DNA of 64,000 bases. Origin: Diplolepis rosae. Lineage: Eukaryota > Arthropoda > Insecta > Hymenoptera > Diplolepididae. Both the position numbers and the translations under genes were made by a program. The stretch spans positions 14,756,001-14,820,000 of the forward strand of contig JAPYXD010000704.1 in assembly GCA_030998225.1 (NCBI GenBank), read 5' to 3'. How positions within the stretch are numbered: the first letter of the stretch is position 1; each line of letters begins with the position of its first letter. The notes below the pieces were generated by a model. It was not told the DNA's origin. It saw only the letters and a list, made by a program, of their open reading frames with translations, and made no database searches. Positions 22,665 to 33,227 of this stretch are shown piece by piece.

Positions 22665-22817
22665 AGTGGAAATTGATCCATCATTTTTATGTTAAATTTT
22701 GAAAGGCATTTACGATTTGAGTGTCTGAACTGTCAAAAGCGATTCAAACATCGACATCATTTTCAAGATCATTATTGAATTCATCTTTATATAGATATTC
22801 CCTTTGAATTGCAATAA
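22665..22817 (+). pseudogene. decayed copy of the 21881-22113 exon
   Basis: The acceptor (TGCATGTTTCAG to 22664) and the opening Trp codon survive, but an in-phase stop follows after about a dozen codons. Further on, in a different frame, RHLRFEC and then NCQKRFKHRHHFQDH align with the exon at 21881, ending PFELQ before a stop, as in the parent (NFELQN). The CxxC half of finger 1 and the linker with the first cysteine of finger 2 are deleted, and a TGA interrupts the end. Confidence 0.85.
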
Positions 22818-23024
22818 CAATTTTTATTCCAATCTGAATTTCAAGCATAAGTGTTCAATAAATTTTCTAGCCCAAGAATTATAACTTTAATTTTTTCTGT
22901 AAACGTTTTTAATTAATTATTGTTTGGGATATGGTTTAAGGGTTTATTATGTGCAAAATTTTACAAGCTTTGAGATCCCATCCATATGAAAAATTTAACT
23001 TTACTTTTTCTAATCTGTTTTCAG

Positions 23025-23308
23025 TATTTTCGTTGGACAATTTTGCAGTCTTCCAAAAAGGAATTTTTGATGAAGGAATGATGAATTGGAAGAAATCATC
23101 TAATAATGTTTGCATGAGGTGTGGAAAAATTTATACTGGAAGCAGTGGGCTTTACAGGCACTATAAATATGAGTGTGGAAAAAATCCTAGATTTCAATGT
23201 CCTTATTGTCAATACAGAGCTAAACGACGATCCAATATGTATCCTCATATAAGAAACATCCACGCAGGTCTCGAAGTTTATGTTATTGACTTAGAACCTG
23301 AAAGCTAG
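23025..23308 (+). CDS. lola: lola terminal exon: C2HC + C2H2, VYVIDL end
   Basis: The acceptor CTAATCTGTTTTCAG ends at 23024; the opening is V-F-S-L-D-N-F. There are 93 full codons. A second AG at 23047-23048 (ATTTTGCAG) would keep the same frame and drop eight residues. Finger 1 (CMRCGKIYTGSSG...) is C2HC with linker ECGKNPRF. Finger 2 (CPYCQYRAKRRSN...) is C2H2 and the tail ends GLEVYVIDLEPES. It is the first exon of the CPYC type. Confidence 0.88.
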
Positions 23309-24390
23309 TTTAATAATAACAGCAACATTTTTTTTATTTTTATTTTGCCTCAATAGTTTTAAGGTTAACTTTTTTATTTATTTACATATGTAAATATTTT
23401 TCCATAATTATTTTTTTATCATTTTCCTGCAATGAATTTTATATGATTGCAAAAGAAATGATAGGAAAATTATTATAGGTCTATGATTTTACTAAGATAT
23501 GTATATTTTAATATGGAATATTATCACTATGAGGCTATAGTTCTTATTACTAGATAAATAGTATTGTTGAGAAATATCCTCAAAAAATGAACTGGTTATT
23601 TCATGAAACGACTGTTACTATAACTTAAAACTAGTTATAAATTGTTATTTTTGAATAAATTTATTTTCAAATTGTGTTTGTATGAAATTTGTATATATTC
23701 ATTAAAATATTATCAAATAATTATTTTTCAAATAAATTACTTTCCTGAAGAAAGTCACTCGAGTTGTAACTTTTCCAGGAACATTATTACAAATAATTTT
23801 TTGATAATAACGCCAATTAATAGTTAAGATATATTATCTAGTTCGTATATTTTGGAGTAACTCCAAAAAACAAATATTGAGGGAATTAATTTTCCAGAAT
23901 TTCAACACCAACAATAATTTTTAAACCAGTGCCCAACCAAACTTGGCAATTTCTGTTTGTAACGTCTGACTTAAATTGTTCATACGCCATGAGAAAAAAA
24001 GAATTTCTCAAATAAAATAATTTTAAAAGACCTTTCCCAATGAAAAATAAAATTACATCACAGAAATTTATTTTAATCATTTTTGTCAATCCTGCCTCTT
24101 TTGAAAGTTTAATTTTACAAAAAAATTTCATCACAAACATAAAACGAGATAATTTTAGATTTTTAAATATTTAGACTAGTTTCCTTGTTTACTAAATACA
24201 AAAATAAATAATTAGTACCGCAAAGCATAATTGAGTCATCTAATTAATCCCTAATCATAAAAATTCATGGGTTTCACTTGCTATTAATTATTCAAGGTAT
24301 AAAATTGGTAAGAAAGTTGTTGAATAACTTTTAATTAAGTTTTTAAAAAGAACTTATTTGATTTTGTAATTGTCTTTTATCTTTTTACAG
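23309..24390 (+). other. 3' flank and intron, nothing further seen
   Basis: AT-rich sequence between two CPYC-type exons. Short open frames occur on both strands but none carries cysteine pairs in the array phase. Confidence 0.5.
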
Positions 24391-24698
24391 TTAACAACGA
24401 GTATTATGAAACACCTTATCAAATCGGGATGAATGATCAACTACTAATCAAGTGGAGATTGCCAAAAATTGATTCTCAACAACCGAAGTTTGATTACGTT
24501 TGCCAAACTTGTGGCAAAATGTATAAATTGAAACGAAATCTTCTCAGGCATTCCAGATACGAATGTGGCAAGAATCCTCGATTCCAGTGTCCTTATTGTT
24601 CATCTAAAGCCAAACAACGAACTGGAATTTACTCTCATATTAAGCATGTCCACCCTGGTCAAAAAATTTATCTTTTAGACTTGGGACCTGAAAACTAG
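24391..24698 (+). CDS. lola: lola terminal exon: C2HC + C2H2, LLDLGPEN end
   Basis: The acceptor TCTTTTATCTTTTTACAG ends at 24390; the opening is V-N-N-E-Y-Y-E. There are 101 full codons. Finger 1 (CQTCGKMYKLKRN...) is C2HC with linker ECGKNPRF, and finger 2 (CPYCSSKAKQRTG...) is C2H2. The end is KIYLLDLGPEN. The KQRT helix and DLG-x-EN ending match the exon at 44006-44271, its likely partner in the duplicated series. Confidence 0.88.
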
Positions 24699-25018
24699 TT
24701 TATTGATATTCCTAATATTGTGTTGTTCAAAAATTTACTTATATTCTAATATTTACGAGAATAATAATTCATAGCCATCTGTATTTATTATTAAAAAACT
24801 TATATCGAAATAAAACACGAATGTATAAGTTAACATTTTTTTAATTCAAATAATTTATACTTAAGATTGAATTTGTATTTATATATTCAGTAAAGAATAT
24901 CTTTTACAAAAATTAGAGGCATTCCTTCCCTTCTTCCGTATTCTTTATTTCTGAAAATAATACAAATTAATAAATGTCCCAATAATAGCATGAAAGTTAA
25001 TTAGATTTTGTATCTAAT

Positions 25019-25173
25019 GAGCCCAAGTTGAAGGCAAGATGTTAATTTTATAAAAATACATTGCAAGAAACGCCAAATTTCGATCTTTTCGAAAAATATT
25101 AATAACTCTGAAAATAATAAACATTTTTTGAAGAATTTTTATGAAATTAGCATCTTGCCTTCAACTGGGCCTC
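25019..25173. repeat. palindromic element between two exons
   Basis: Left arm 25019-25057 and right arm 25135-25173 pair as an inverted repeat, centred on AGTTGAAGGCAAGATG and its exact complement CATCTTGCCTTCAACT. The loop is AT-rich. It has no coding capacity and looks like a small foldback MITE in the intron. Confidence 0.8.
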
Positions 25174-25374
25174 ATTTTATGTAAAACTGTATCAAAATAT
25201 ATACTATTATCGGGAAAAAAATTCACTTGTTATTATAAAAATACTAGTGTAGTGTAACTATTCATAAGAAAAATATAATTGTTTATTGTCTTATTATATA
25301 AATATATTTTAATATCTATTTATAATAAATTTGATTCAATTAAATCAATTGTATCTTCATGTTTGATTTTACAG

Positions 25375-25664
25375 CATATTTTGAGGGATATCTTGATAGT
25401 CGACAAGATTCAAAAACATCGTGCAATATGAAGAACAAAAATGAAGGAAAGAATTGTTGTAATAGGTGTGGTAAAATTTACAAACATGCTGCTCATCTAC
25501 GACACCACATAAATTACGAATGTGGCCATCCCAAACGTTTTCAGTGTCCTTATTGCAATCATAAGTCTAAAAGAAGATCAGATCTTTGTCAACACGTGCG
25601 AGCTATTCATCCAGGACTGAATGTTTATGCCTTAGAGTTAATTTTCTCCAGCGATGTAAAGTAA
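25375..25664 (+). CDS. lola: lola terminal exon: C2HC + C2H2, YALELI end
   Basis: The acceptor GTTTGATTTTACAG ends at 25374; the opening is A-Y-F-E-G-Y-L-D. There are 95 full codons. Finger 1 (CNRCGKIYKHAAH...) is C2HC with linker ECGHPKRF, and finger 2 (CPYCNHKSKRRSD...) is C2H2, followed by GLNVYALELIFSS. The YKH, NYECGHP and LEL features match the exon at 44624-44856. AATAAA is at 25716-25721. Confidence 0.88.
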
Positions 25665-25899
25665 AATATGAAATTTGCTATCATAATAACTGAAATTTTC
25701 TGTAATTACATTTACAATAAATAACTGTTAATTGAGGTCATGAAAAATTGTATACTGTTTAATAAATGGTAATATATTAGATAATTCTGGTCTGTTGCTT
25801 TATAAATTAAGGTGAACCTAAAAAACACTCAAACATTTTTTAAATATATTTATTTGTTCCTCTGGTATTTTAATTTTAATCATATTTTACTTTCTGCAG

Positions 25900-26269
25900 G
25901 AGGTGGAAGTGATCAGTTGTTCGAATGGCATCAAGATTGGAATCCAAGTGCCATTATGATATGCAATGGCCATGTTTTGGAAAGACAAGATGAATTCACT
26001 GTTTCTACTTCAAATAAAAAGACGTAAATACGAAAAATAATAAAATTTGTTCTCTTGTTCTTTTAAATAGATGAATACGTCAATTTATTAATTAATTAAT
26101 TTGCAGCAGAGTACGAGGCCGATGTAGAGTGTGTTACGTTTACTGGAAAGCAACAGAATCGAGTGACGAAGCACGAAGAAAGGCACCAAGAGTATCTACA
26201 GTCTGCAAATCATGTCCTGACAAGCCATACTTTTGCATAGAATGTTTTAAATCTTACCACACGCAATAA
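25900..26269 (+). CDS. lola: two-exon piggyBac-type zinc-ribbon cassette 1
   Basis: Exon a is 25900-26023 (entry G-G-G-S-D-Q, donor GTAAAT) and exon b is 26107-26269 (acceptor TTTGCAG). Exon a ends with a short conserved tail (LERQDEFTVSTSNKK). Exon b encodes RVRGRCRVCYVYWK, then VSTVCKSCPDKPYFC and CFKSYHTQ: C-x2-C, C-x2-C and C-x2-C-x4-H, the ligand order of Cys-rich zinc-ribbons at the C-terminus of piggyBac-family transposases. There is no transposase core. Exon b also has an alternative NAG three bases on. AATAAA is at 26288-26293. Homology to piggyBac is recalled, not computed. Confidence 0.75.
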
Positions 26270-26448
26270 TTATTTATGTATTTTTAAAATAAAAACGCAT
26301 ATTTACTTTCTATAGTTTTTTCTTCTATGGTAACATGTTTTTTGAAAAACGTATGCTTTCTTGAAATTAAAACAATTCACAAATCAATCAATCGCATAAT
26401 TTGATTTGTGACAATCATTGCAATATTGTTTACTTTATTTTTCAGCAG

Positions 26449-26636
26449 AATTTCGAATATCTCAAAATCCCAATACCTTAGCTGTAATTCTTTTACCTTC
26501 TGGTTACAGTTGGTCGAAGATAATATTAAGTAGAGACGCTGCCAATAAAGCGACAAAAGTATCCACAATATGCAGATCATGTCCAAATAAAACTTTTCTT
26601 TGTTTCAATTGTTTCCTTCCCTACCACAAAGTGTAA
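26449..26636 (+). CDS. lola: single-exon degenerate zinc-ribbon cassette
   Basis: Following TTTTTCAGCAG (ending at 26448) 61 codons stay open in array phase (E-F-R-I-S-Q-N). The second half is a clear relative of its neighbours: SRDAANKATKVSTICRSC, then FLCFNCFLPYH. The first cysteine pair is gone (LPSGYSWSK replaces GRCKVCYDYWK) and no exon a was found upstream. It may be a decaying copy or a shortened functional tail. Confidence 0.55.
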
Positions 26637-26824
26637 CATTGTATATAATTGAATAACGATCTATAATAAACTGATTAATGAATAAAGAATAAAGACAATG
26701 AAATGATTATATTACACATCTCATATCCATTTCTATTATATTTTTCTTGACGCTTCTACTAAAATATTTTAATAATTTAATAATGTATATTATAGATTCT
26801 AATTTAGAACACATTTTTTTGCAG

Positions 26825-27180
26825 ATGGTATAAACAATTTCTTCGAAATTCAACAAGAAATGTATTCTTATACTGAACACACCCTTGAGAAGCTTGAGGA
26901 ATTTGTTGTTTCAAGTACAAATAAAAAATCGTAAGTTTGGTCATTTATTCTCACGTTGGCAGTTATATATTTTTTATTTATCACTGAATATTTTTACAGA
27001 AGAGTACGAGGACGTTGCAAGGTTTGTTACGATTATTGGAAGAGCATATTATCGAGCAAGGATGCTTGTAACAAAGCTGTAAAAGTCTCTACAGTCTGCA
27101 AAGCATGTCCCGATCAACCTTTCCTCTGTGCAAAATGTTTCGGACCTTATCACGGGATGTCATACCTAATTAACAAATAG
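26825..27180 (+). CDS. lola: two-exon piggyBac-type zinc-ribbon cassette 2
   Basis: Exon a is 26825-26930 (entry D-G-I-N-N-F-F, ends TLEKLEEFVVSSTNKK, donor GTAAGT) and exon b is 27000-27180 (acceptor ATTTTTACAG). Exon b reads RVRGRCKVCYDYWKS, then VSTVCKACPDQPFLC and AKCFGPYHGM. The full ligand string is C-x2-C-x23-C-x2-C-x6-C-x2-C-x4-H. It ends SYLINK. AATAAA at 27333-27338. It is the closest relative of the next cassette. Confidence 0.78.
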
Positions 27181-27458
27181 CTAGAAAAAATATTTAAAAT
27201 TTAAGAAAATCGAGCAATATGATTCTCAGTAAGAAATATTATTCTATGTTAGTTTTATATTATTCCAGAGATTATAGAAATTTAATCGACGTTGTAATCG
27301 AACTGTGTTATTATATATTTACGCAATATTTCAATAAAAATTCTACAGAATTAATTATTTTAGTCGAGTTTTAAACCTTTAATAAATTAAGTATAAGTGG
27401 TAATTATTAATGATTTTAGTCAATATTATTGTTTAATTTGAATCATATTTGTTCACAG

Positions 27459-27806
27459 ATCATTTCTTCCAAGAACCTCAACAAATTTACTCAACAGTAC
27501 CATATACCGAACATGTTCTTGAAAGGCTCGAACAATTTGTTGTTTCAAGTACAAACAGAAAAACGTAAGTGTAATGATTTTACTCTCAGCTTGAAATTTC
27601 TTAACTCATTGTTCATACTAATCATTAATTTTTGTTTTAGCAGAAGAGTACGGGGACGTTGTAAGGTTTGTTACGACTATTGGAAAAGGCTTTTGTCGAG
27701 TAAGGAAGCTTGTAGTAAGGGAATCAGAGTTTCTACTATATGCAGAACTTGCCCTGATCAGCCTTTTCTTTGTGCAAAATGTTTTGGACCATATCATGGA
27801 ATGTAA
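27459..27806 (+). CDS. lola: two-exon piggyBac-type zinc-ribbon cassette 3
   Basis: Exon a is 27459-27564 (entry D-H-F-F-Q-E-P, ends VLERLEQFVVSSTNRK, donor GTAAGT) and exon b is 27641-27806. The acceptor is TTTTAGCAG, a tandem NAG that would add or omit one Arg before RVRGRCKVCYDYWK. All seven zinc ligands are present (ICRTCPDQPFLC, KCFGPYH) and the stop falls directly after HGM. AATAAA is at 27841-27846. Confidence 0.78.
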   Translation: MISSKNLNKFTQQYHIPNMFLKGSNNLLFQVQTEKRKCNDFTLSLKFLNSLFILIINFCFSRRVRGRCKVCYDYWKRLLSSKEACSKGIRVSTICRTCPDQPFLCAKCFGPYHGM

Positions 27807-27963
27807 TTCTGAAACAGTAATTGTAAAAATTCGTTATCTCAATAAAGGATCATAAAATTTAAATCCAGAACTCAAATGTTTCTCATGTTCATGAAATTTA
27901 TTTTGCACTTTTTACTATTTCTTCTTTCACTTTTATTTGTCTTCTAAGCATTTTTTTAAAGTA

Positions 27964-27988
27964 GTAAATAAATAAATAAATAAATAAA
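27964..27988. repeat. AAAT microsatellite
   Basis: About six tandem AAAT units lie between two zinc-ribbon cassettes. A TTTGCAG acceptor-like site follows at about 28019 but leads to only a few in-phase codons before TAA. Confidence 0.8.
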
Positions 27989-28176
27989 CCATTAAGAAGT
28001 TTTCCAATGTTGTTTGCAGTTTGTGGAGAATTATACATGTTTTACTAAATATGGCAGCAAGGACTCTCAGTAATGAAATTGTTTCTTTTGGCACAGAACT
28101 GTAATTAATATCTTTTCCTTATTATTTGAATTATTTTAGCTACGAAGAGAATTTTAACAAATTTTTATTTTTACAG

Positions 28177-28518
28177 ATATTGAGGCTGATCCATTGTCAC
28201 TGACTTCTTTTGGCTGCCACGTTCTTCAGAAACTGAATGAATTCATTTTGTCAAAGTCAAGCAACAGGAGAAGGTAAATGCGATTATATAGTGTCGTGGG
28301 ATTATAGATTACTTTTTACTAAAATATGAAATTTCAGTCGAGTACGAGGACGCTGCAAACTCTGTTACAATTACTGGAGAAGAACTGTTTCGAGCAAAGA
28401 AGCACACAAGAGAGCCACAAGAGTTTCTACAGTTTGTGTGGCATGTCCTGACAGGCCTTATCTTTGTACACAATGTTTTGGGCCTTACCATTCAGATGCT
28501 TTGTACCAAACAGTATAA
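28177..28518 (+). CDS. lola: two-exon piggyBac-type zinc-ribbon cassette 4
   Basis: Exon a is 28177-28273 (entry D-I-E-A-D-P-L, ends LQKLNEFILSKSSNRR, donor GTAAAT) and exon b is 28338-28518 (acceptor AAATTTCAG). Exon b reads RVRGRCKLCYNYWRR, then VSTVCVACPDRPYLC and CFGPYHSD, ending YQTV. The exon a/b phase is the same as in the other three. It is the most divergent intact copy in exon a. AATAAA at 28795-28800. Confidence 0.77.
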
Positions 28519-28922
28519 TAAGAACAATTGTCAAAATAATTATAGTACAGATCATGAAAAATGATAATTTAATATATTCATTATTTAATTCAATACAATC
28601 AGTTGTGATGGACGAGAATGTTTTTATTTAACTTACTGTCTACATGCATTCGCTTTTATAATCCTTGATATAAAATGAATTTAATGAAAATTGTTTTAAA
28701 TCTATAAAGTTTTTGAATTATGATTAAATAGTTGTGTAAATTAAATAAGTAATTGATTAATCCCATACTCAATCATTTTTCTTACAATTTCATCAATAAA
28801 ATTAGTGCAAATAAGGTGCCTTCTGATAAAATAAAAACTATTGGGTATTTATAAATCCAGGTAGCAAGCTCCACTTTATGTTTCTTTCTGTATTTCATTG
28901 ATCATGACATTTATTTTTCCAG

Positions 28923-31274
28923 GGAATGGTCGACAATTGTCCTCAGCTGCGATTCGAGTAAGTTCTGCAGGTTCTTCTGGACAATCTAAGAAGAAAACTG
29001 TTATCAATTTTGAGAGTGAGTTTATTGTGAATTGAATTAAATTGAAAATTGAAACTGAATTTAAAGTTTAAATTTAATTAACTTTGAAGATTGAATGAAT
29101 TTAACTTAAATATTTGATGCTTTTCAGGTGAACCTGGACCATCTACTCGTAAAAGTCAAGCTGAAGTTGAACTCGTACACGATTCTCATATATCGAAACA
29201 AACTGGCAGCAGATACAATCCACAAGTGATTATGAAAATTCAAGATAACGAAAATAATCAATCTGAAGGTAATTATTTCAATTTAATTAATTAAGATTAA
29301 TATTGCTACCAGAGTTTCATCAAATACAAAGATGCCCTTTGTTCCTTCTTTTCCATCACGTGAAATAATTTAAATTCATAATCCTGCTTGACCTCTTTTT
29401 TTCTCAATCGAGAAATTATTGTCATGAATAAGAAAATATGAATTAAAATGAACCCTTTAGTTCGTAAGGTGCTAAGTTCTTACTAATATATATTTCTCTA
29501 AACTTTAGTACAAAAATTGAGGAAAAATTTTATAGACATTATTTAGCTTTATTTTCTTAATAAATAAAACCTCTATGGAAAAACAATTCGACTTGGAAAT
29601 TAGAGTTTAGCAGCTTTCAATTTAAATAACTCCAAAAAATCTAAACATTTGTTAAGAAGTTCAAAAATGGTATTCTAAATATTTATGAATCACAAGACTT
29701 TTTAAGGTAGAAACATGAAAACTAGAAACTTTAATATTATGATTCTTTTGATTAGAATTTTAAACTGAAAGTATCAAATTTTTCAACTTGTGATTCTAAA
29801 GTGAATTATTTTCAAATTTTAAAGCTTGCGGATAACCTTTTTTTAGGAATTACATACTCAAGTCTTCATAATTATATTTTTTCCAATTTAAAAAAAAAAA
29901 TTTTAAAGGCTTTTAATATTAAAAGGGGTTAAAAATTGATGGATTTCTTTGGAACTTTCATATATAAATTATTTTGAAATAAAATACTATAAATCCAATT
30001 TTTAAGTTTTGAATACTTATAACTTATTCAACTTTGAAGGTACACCAATTTTTAAATTATTCAATGTCTGAAAAATCGAAGTTTACTTAAGGGGTAACAT
30101 CACTTAGAGCGTTCAAAAAACAGTAAAAAAAAGTCAATCAGTTGAAAATTGTAAGAGAAATCATTCCAGCCAGTTTTAAAAATGCAGTTTCGAAAAAACA
30201 CTTTTAAAGTTTGAAGTGATGAAAACTTAAGTGATTTTTCAATTCAACTTCAATCTGCTATTTAATTCTAAAAACAATTCGATTTTTTTACAGTGCCTGA
30301 GTGATATTAACCCTTAAACTGAACACCAGAGTCGCTTTGATCTCTATAAATATGAAATCACATTTTTTTAAATTTCAGAACAAACATTTTCAGAACAGCC
30401 AACAGAAATTGTTGTGTCGCAATCTAGTGTTGAAGGTAATTTATTATCATCAACTCATATTGTTGGAAATCTATTTTTGTATGTTGGTAAATCTTTCAAA
30501 ATAATCAAGCGCAATTTTGTACTTTTACAGAATATTTTAAGAAAATTGTTCGATTGTTTACTATTATTCACTTCAACATCCAAAATATCGACAATAAACT
30601 AGACAACACAGAAAAGGCAAAAGCAGTACCAGAAGAAGCTGACTACACAATTCTTGCACATTTCCTTCCAATGAACAATATTGAAAGCATCAGTCATTTT
30701 GAAATGCTAATCGCTACAGACAGAGAAGCTGTTATACAATTTGTGAGTATTTCATTTATCAATCCAATATACATTTAATTTCCAAATTCTTTCTGTCTCA
30801 AGAACTTTAACTGTAAATTTGATTTATCGAATATTTTTCGGATTCTTTGTTAATTACTTTTGAATTCAATTTTCAGAAAAAAATGCTAACTCAAACGGGA
30901 GGTCGCACTGTCAAAGATAACATCCACAGGGCTTTGAAAAAAATATTTACCAATGCTTGCGCTTTACAATGCTCTTGGAAGGGTCGAAAGAATAATTTCC
31001 GAGTATCTGACCTGGCCTTTATAAAAATTATGAAAGGTAAGCTCTCAAGTAGTTTTTTTCATCTAAAAAATATATATTTTGATATAATTGATTATTTATC
31101 CTCTTGTGTTATATTTTAACAGATACGTTTTGTGCAGCTTTCTCACATATTACCGAAGCTGAGTTTGAAACAATTTGTTCTGAGTGGTTCAGATTTGCGA
31201 AACAGAGATTGGTCAGAGAAGAATCAAAACTGATGAATCGTGCAGAACATTATCAATATGAACAGAACGACTAA
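28923..31274 (+). CDS. lola: six-exon DUF4806 cassette 1
   Basis: Exons 28923-29015, 29128-29268, 30379-30435, 30531-30742, 30877-31036 and 31123-31274 join in frame with GT-AG introns; entry is G-N-G-R-Q-L in array phase. The first three exons encode a polar Ser/Gln-rich region. The last three hold a domain I recognise as DUF4806 (function unknown): FLPMNNIESISHFEML, then TQTGGRTVKDNIHRALKKIF, the Trp-Lys-Gly (SWKGRKNNF) turn and CSEWFRFAKQRLVR. No finger ligands are present. A MITE sits in the third-exon intron. AATAAA at 31445-31450. Confidence 0.78.
29269..30378 (+). other. intron of DUF4806 cassette 1, with a MITE
   Basis: This 1.1-kb intron is the largest of the cassette. It is AT-rich and includes the palindromic element at 30088-30316, which ends about 60 bases before the next acceptor. 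No further exon was recognised. Confidence 0.6.
30088..30316. repeat. MITE with TAAGGGGTAACATCACTTA-type ends
   Basis: The left end TAAGGGGTAACATCACTTA (30088-30106) is matched by the complement of TGAGTGATATTAACCCTTA (30298-30316) at 16 of 19 positions. It lies inside an intron of DUF4806 cassette 1 near the branch-point region. It has no coding capacity. Confidence 0.72.
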
Positions 31275-32169
31275 AACAGTAAAAGCAGTTTTAAATGAGA
31301 TAAACGTCGAAAAATGAACAAAATAGTAGCACATAATGACCTTCGTATAAAATTATAAATAATGTATTGTTAACTTGAAATCCCTTGATTTAATGCACTA
31401 ATTCAGAACTACTATTTCCCTTTTTTAAAAGAATAATATATTTAAATAAATAATACATAGAATAGTTTTAATATTGATTAGAAATTTTACTAAAGTTTTT
31501 AATAATTGCGGTTTTTGGTATCTTTCGTTGCATTTGTATTATTTATACAAATAATATTTTAAAGACAATGCTCTTATTAGTATTGAATCAATGTTATAAA
31601 TAGGAATACTACTTTTCTACGATAATACCTTGTCTGAATTTTAATCTCAATTAGTTGAAAAATGAGATTTTAGTTGAAATAATATTTTTAATCCCTAGAA
31701 TTATTCATAACTTTCATGCAAATTACATTAGATAAGATTTTTGTCTGTATTTAAAAATATTAATTATATTTACTCAGATTGTTTATTATAAAATTACCGA
31801 AAATGTATAGTTGTGTTTAAAAAGTATTTGGTGTATGAAATAGAATCTTATAAAAAACATTTTATAGTAGTTTATTATATAAAATTTTTTGTCCATAATT
31901 GATAAATAATGTCTATATATTAGTATATAATAATTTTAAATTGATAGTCTTTTAATATATTTTAGTCAAGTTTATTATGCAACATTTATTTAATTTTAAA
32001 TGTATTTTTAACCAGTGTATGTTTGAATTCTTTAATAAATCTGTCTTAATCAGTTTAAAATGCCTTTATTAATGAAAAACTGACAAATTTAACTTGAAGG
32101 CTTGAAAGAAAAATGTTATTCTAATGCAGTTGTGACGTTTTTTCTACAATAATTTTAATTTTGTTTCAG
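31275..32169 (+). other. 3' flank of DUF4806 cassette 1
   Basis: AT-rich sequence with AATAAA at 31445-31450. No exon or repeat of note was found before the next acceptor. Confidence 0.55.
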
Positions 32170-32549
32170 ATTTGTCATCTTTTTTTGTAAACGTCCAATC
32201 GTCTTATCTTAAAGATGAAACTGCAGGACTCAGTAATCCAGAGGGTGAAACACAGCAGAATTCCACCTCAGGAGCATCTTGGTCTTCACAGGCGGAATCT
32301 AGGTCTTACGACACAGTTAAAAAAAAATTCTGTTGTCCTAGATGTAATCGAGGATACACGAGAATTTATGATATGAAAACCCACTATCAATTCCAGTGCG
32401 GAAGAGAACCACGATATCAGTGCCCTTATTGTCCTAAAAAGGATAAGTTCTCTTCAAATATGTACAATCATGTGAGAAAAATGCACAGAAATGAGCAATT
32501 ACTAATCATAGATGTATTTAAACAACTTTCAAGAACAAGTTACATGTAA
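32170..32549 (+). CDS. lola: lola terminal exon: C2HC + C2H2 fingers
   Basis: The acceptor AATTTTGTTTCAG ends at 32169; the opening is D-L-S-S-F-F-V-N. There are 125 full codons. A Ser/Thr-rich leader of about 55 residues precedes finger 1 (CPRCNRGYTRIYD...), with linker QCGREPRY. Finger 2 (CPYCPKKDKFSSN...) is C2H2 and the end reads LLIIDVFKQL. The CPRCNxGY motif recurs in the exon at 62842-63152. AATAAA at 32793-32798. Confidence 0.88.
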
Positions 32550-33227
32550 ATTAACGGTGATCATAATTTTAAGATAATTTTTAGATATTTGCACATTTTT
32601 TCAACATCACTTCGTTATTTCTTGTAAAATAGAAAATGGTTTTGGTTTAACCATTGTGTACATTTGAAAATCCTCTAAGTAGGAAAGAATTGTAATTAGT
32701 TATATTGTAATAATTAAATCTTCGTATTTTTGTGGCATTGAATGCATCTTAAAAAATGCAAGAATATCTAGAAAAATATTTTTCTTCAATTTAATAAACG
32801 TTTTCTGTATTGACAAAAAATTGTTGCAATTTAATTTTATGACTTTCAAGTTCATTGAAAAATTCTGAAATTAATATTGAATTTTCTGTTCCAGGCTTCA
32901 GATTCGAATATAATTTTTTTTTTTCGTTTGAATAGAAATGTATAAGTAATTTTTCTATTCCAGGTATGACAAATTTTGAAAGTAGAAAAATATTTGTAAA
33001 TATGCGGTTACACCAATTTCTTGTGGTAAGAGAATTATTTTGTGAATAATCAGACCAGTCTATTGTCATTAATGCTTGCATCCTTTTTGAATATGGATTC
33101 ATTTAACAAAATATGTTTTAATGTAGAAAAATAAATGGTAATCGTTGTGTGGCTTTTAGAAATTAATTACTAAAATCAATACACGTTTTACAATTATTCC
33201 AAGTAAACTAATTAAATATATTTTTAG

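Noticed and set aside
32791..33102. Minus-strand open frame of 103 codons
   Set aside because: Longest minus-strand frame away from an exon, but no domain or splice context and composition typical of AT-rich flank. I do not support a gene.
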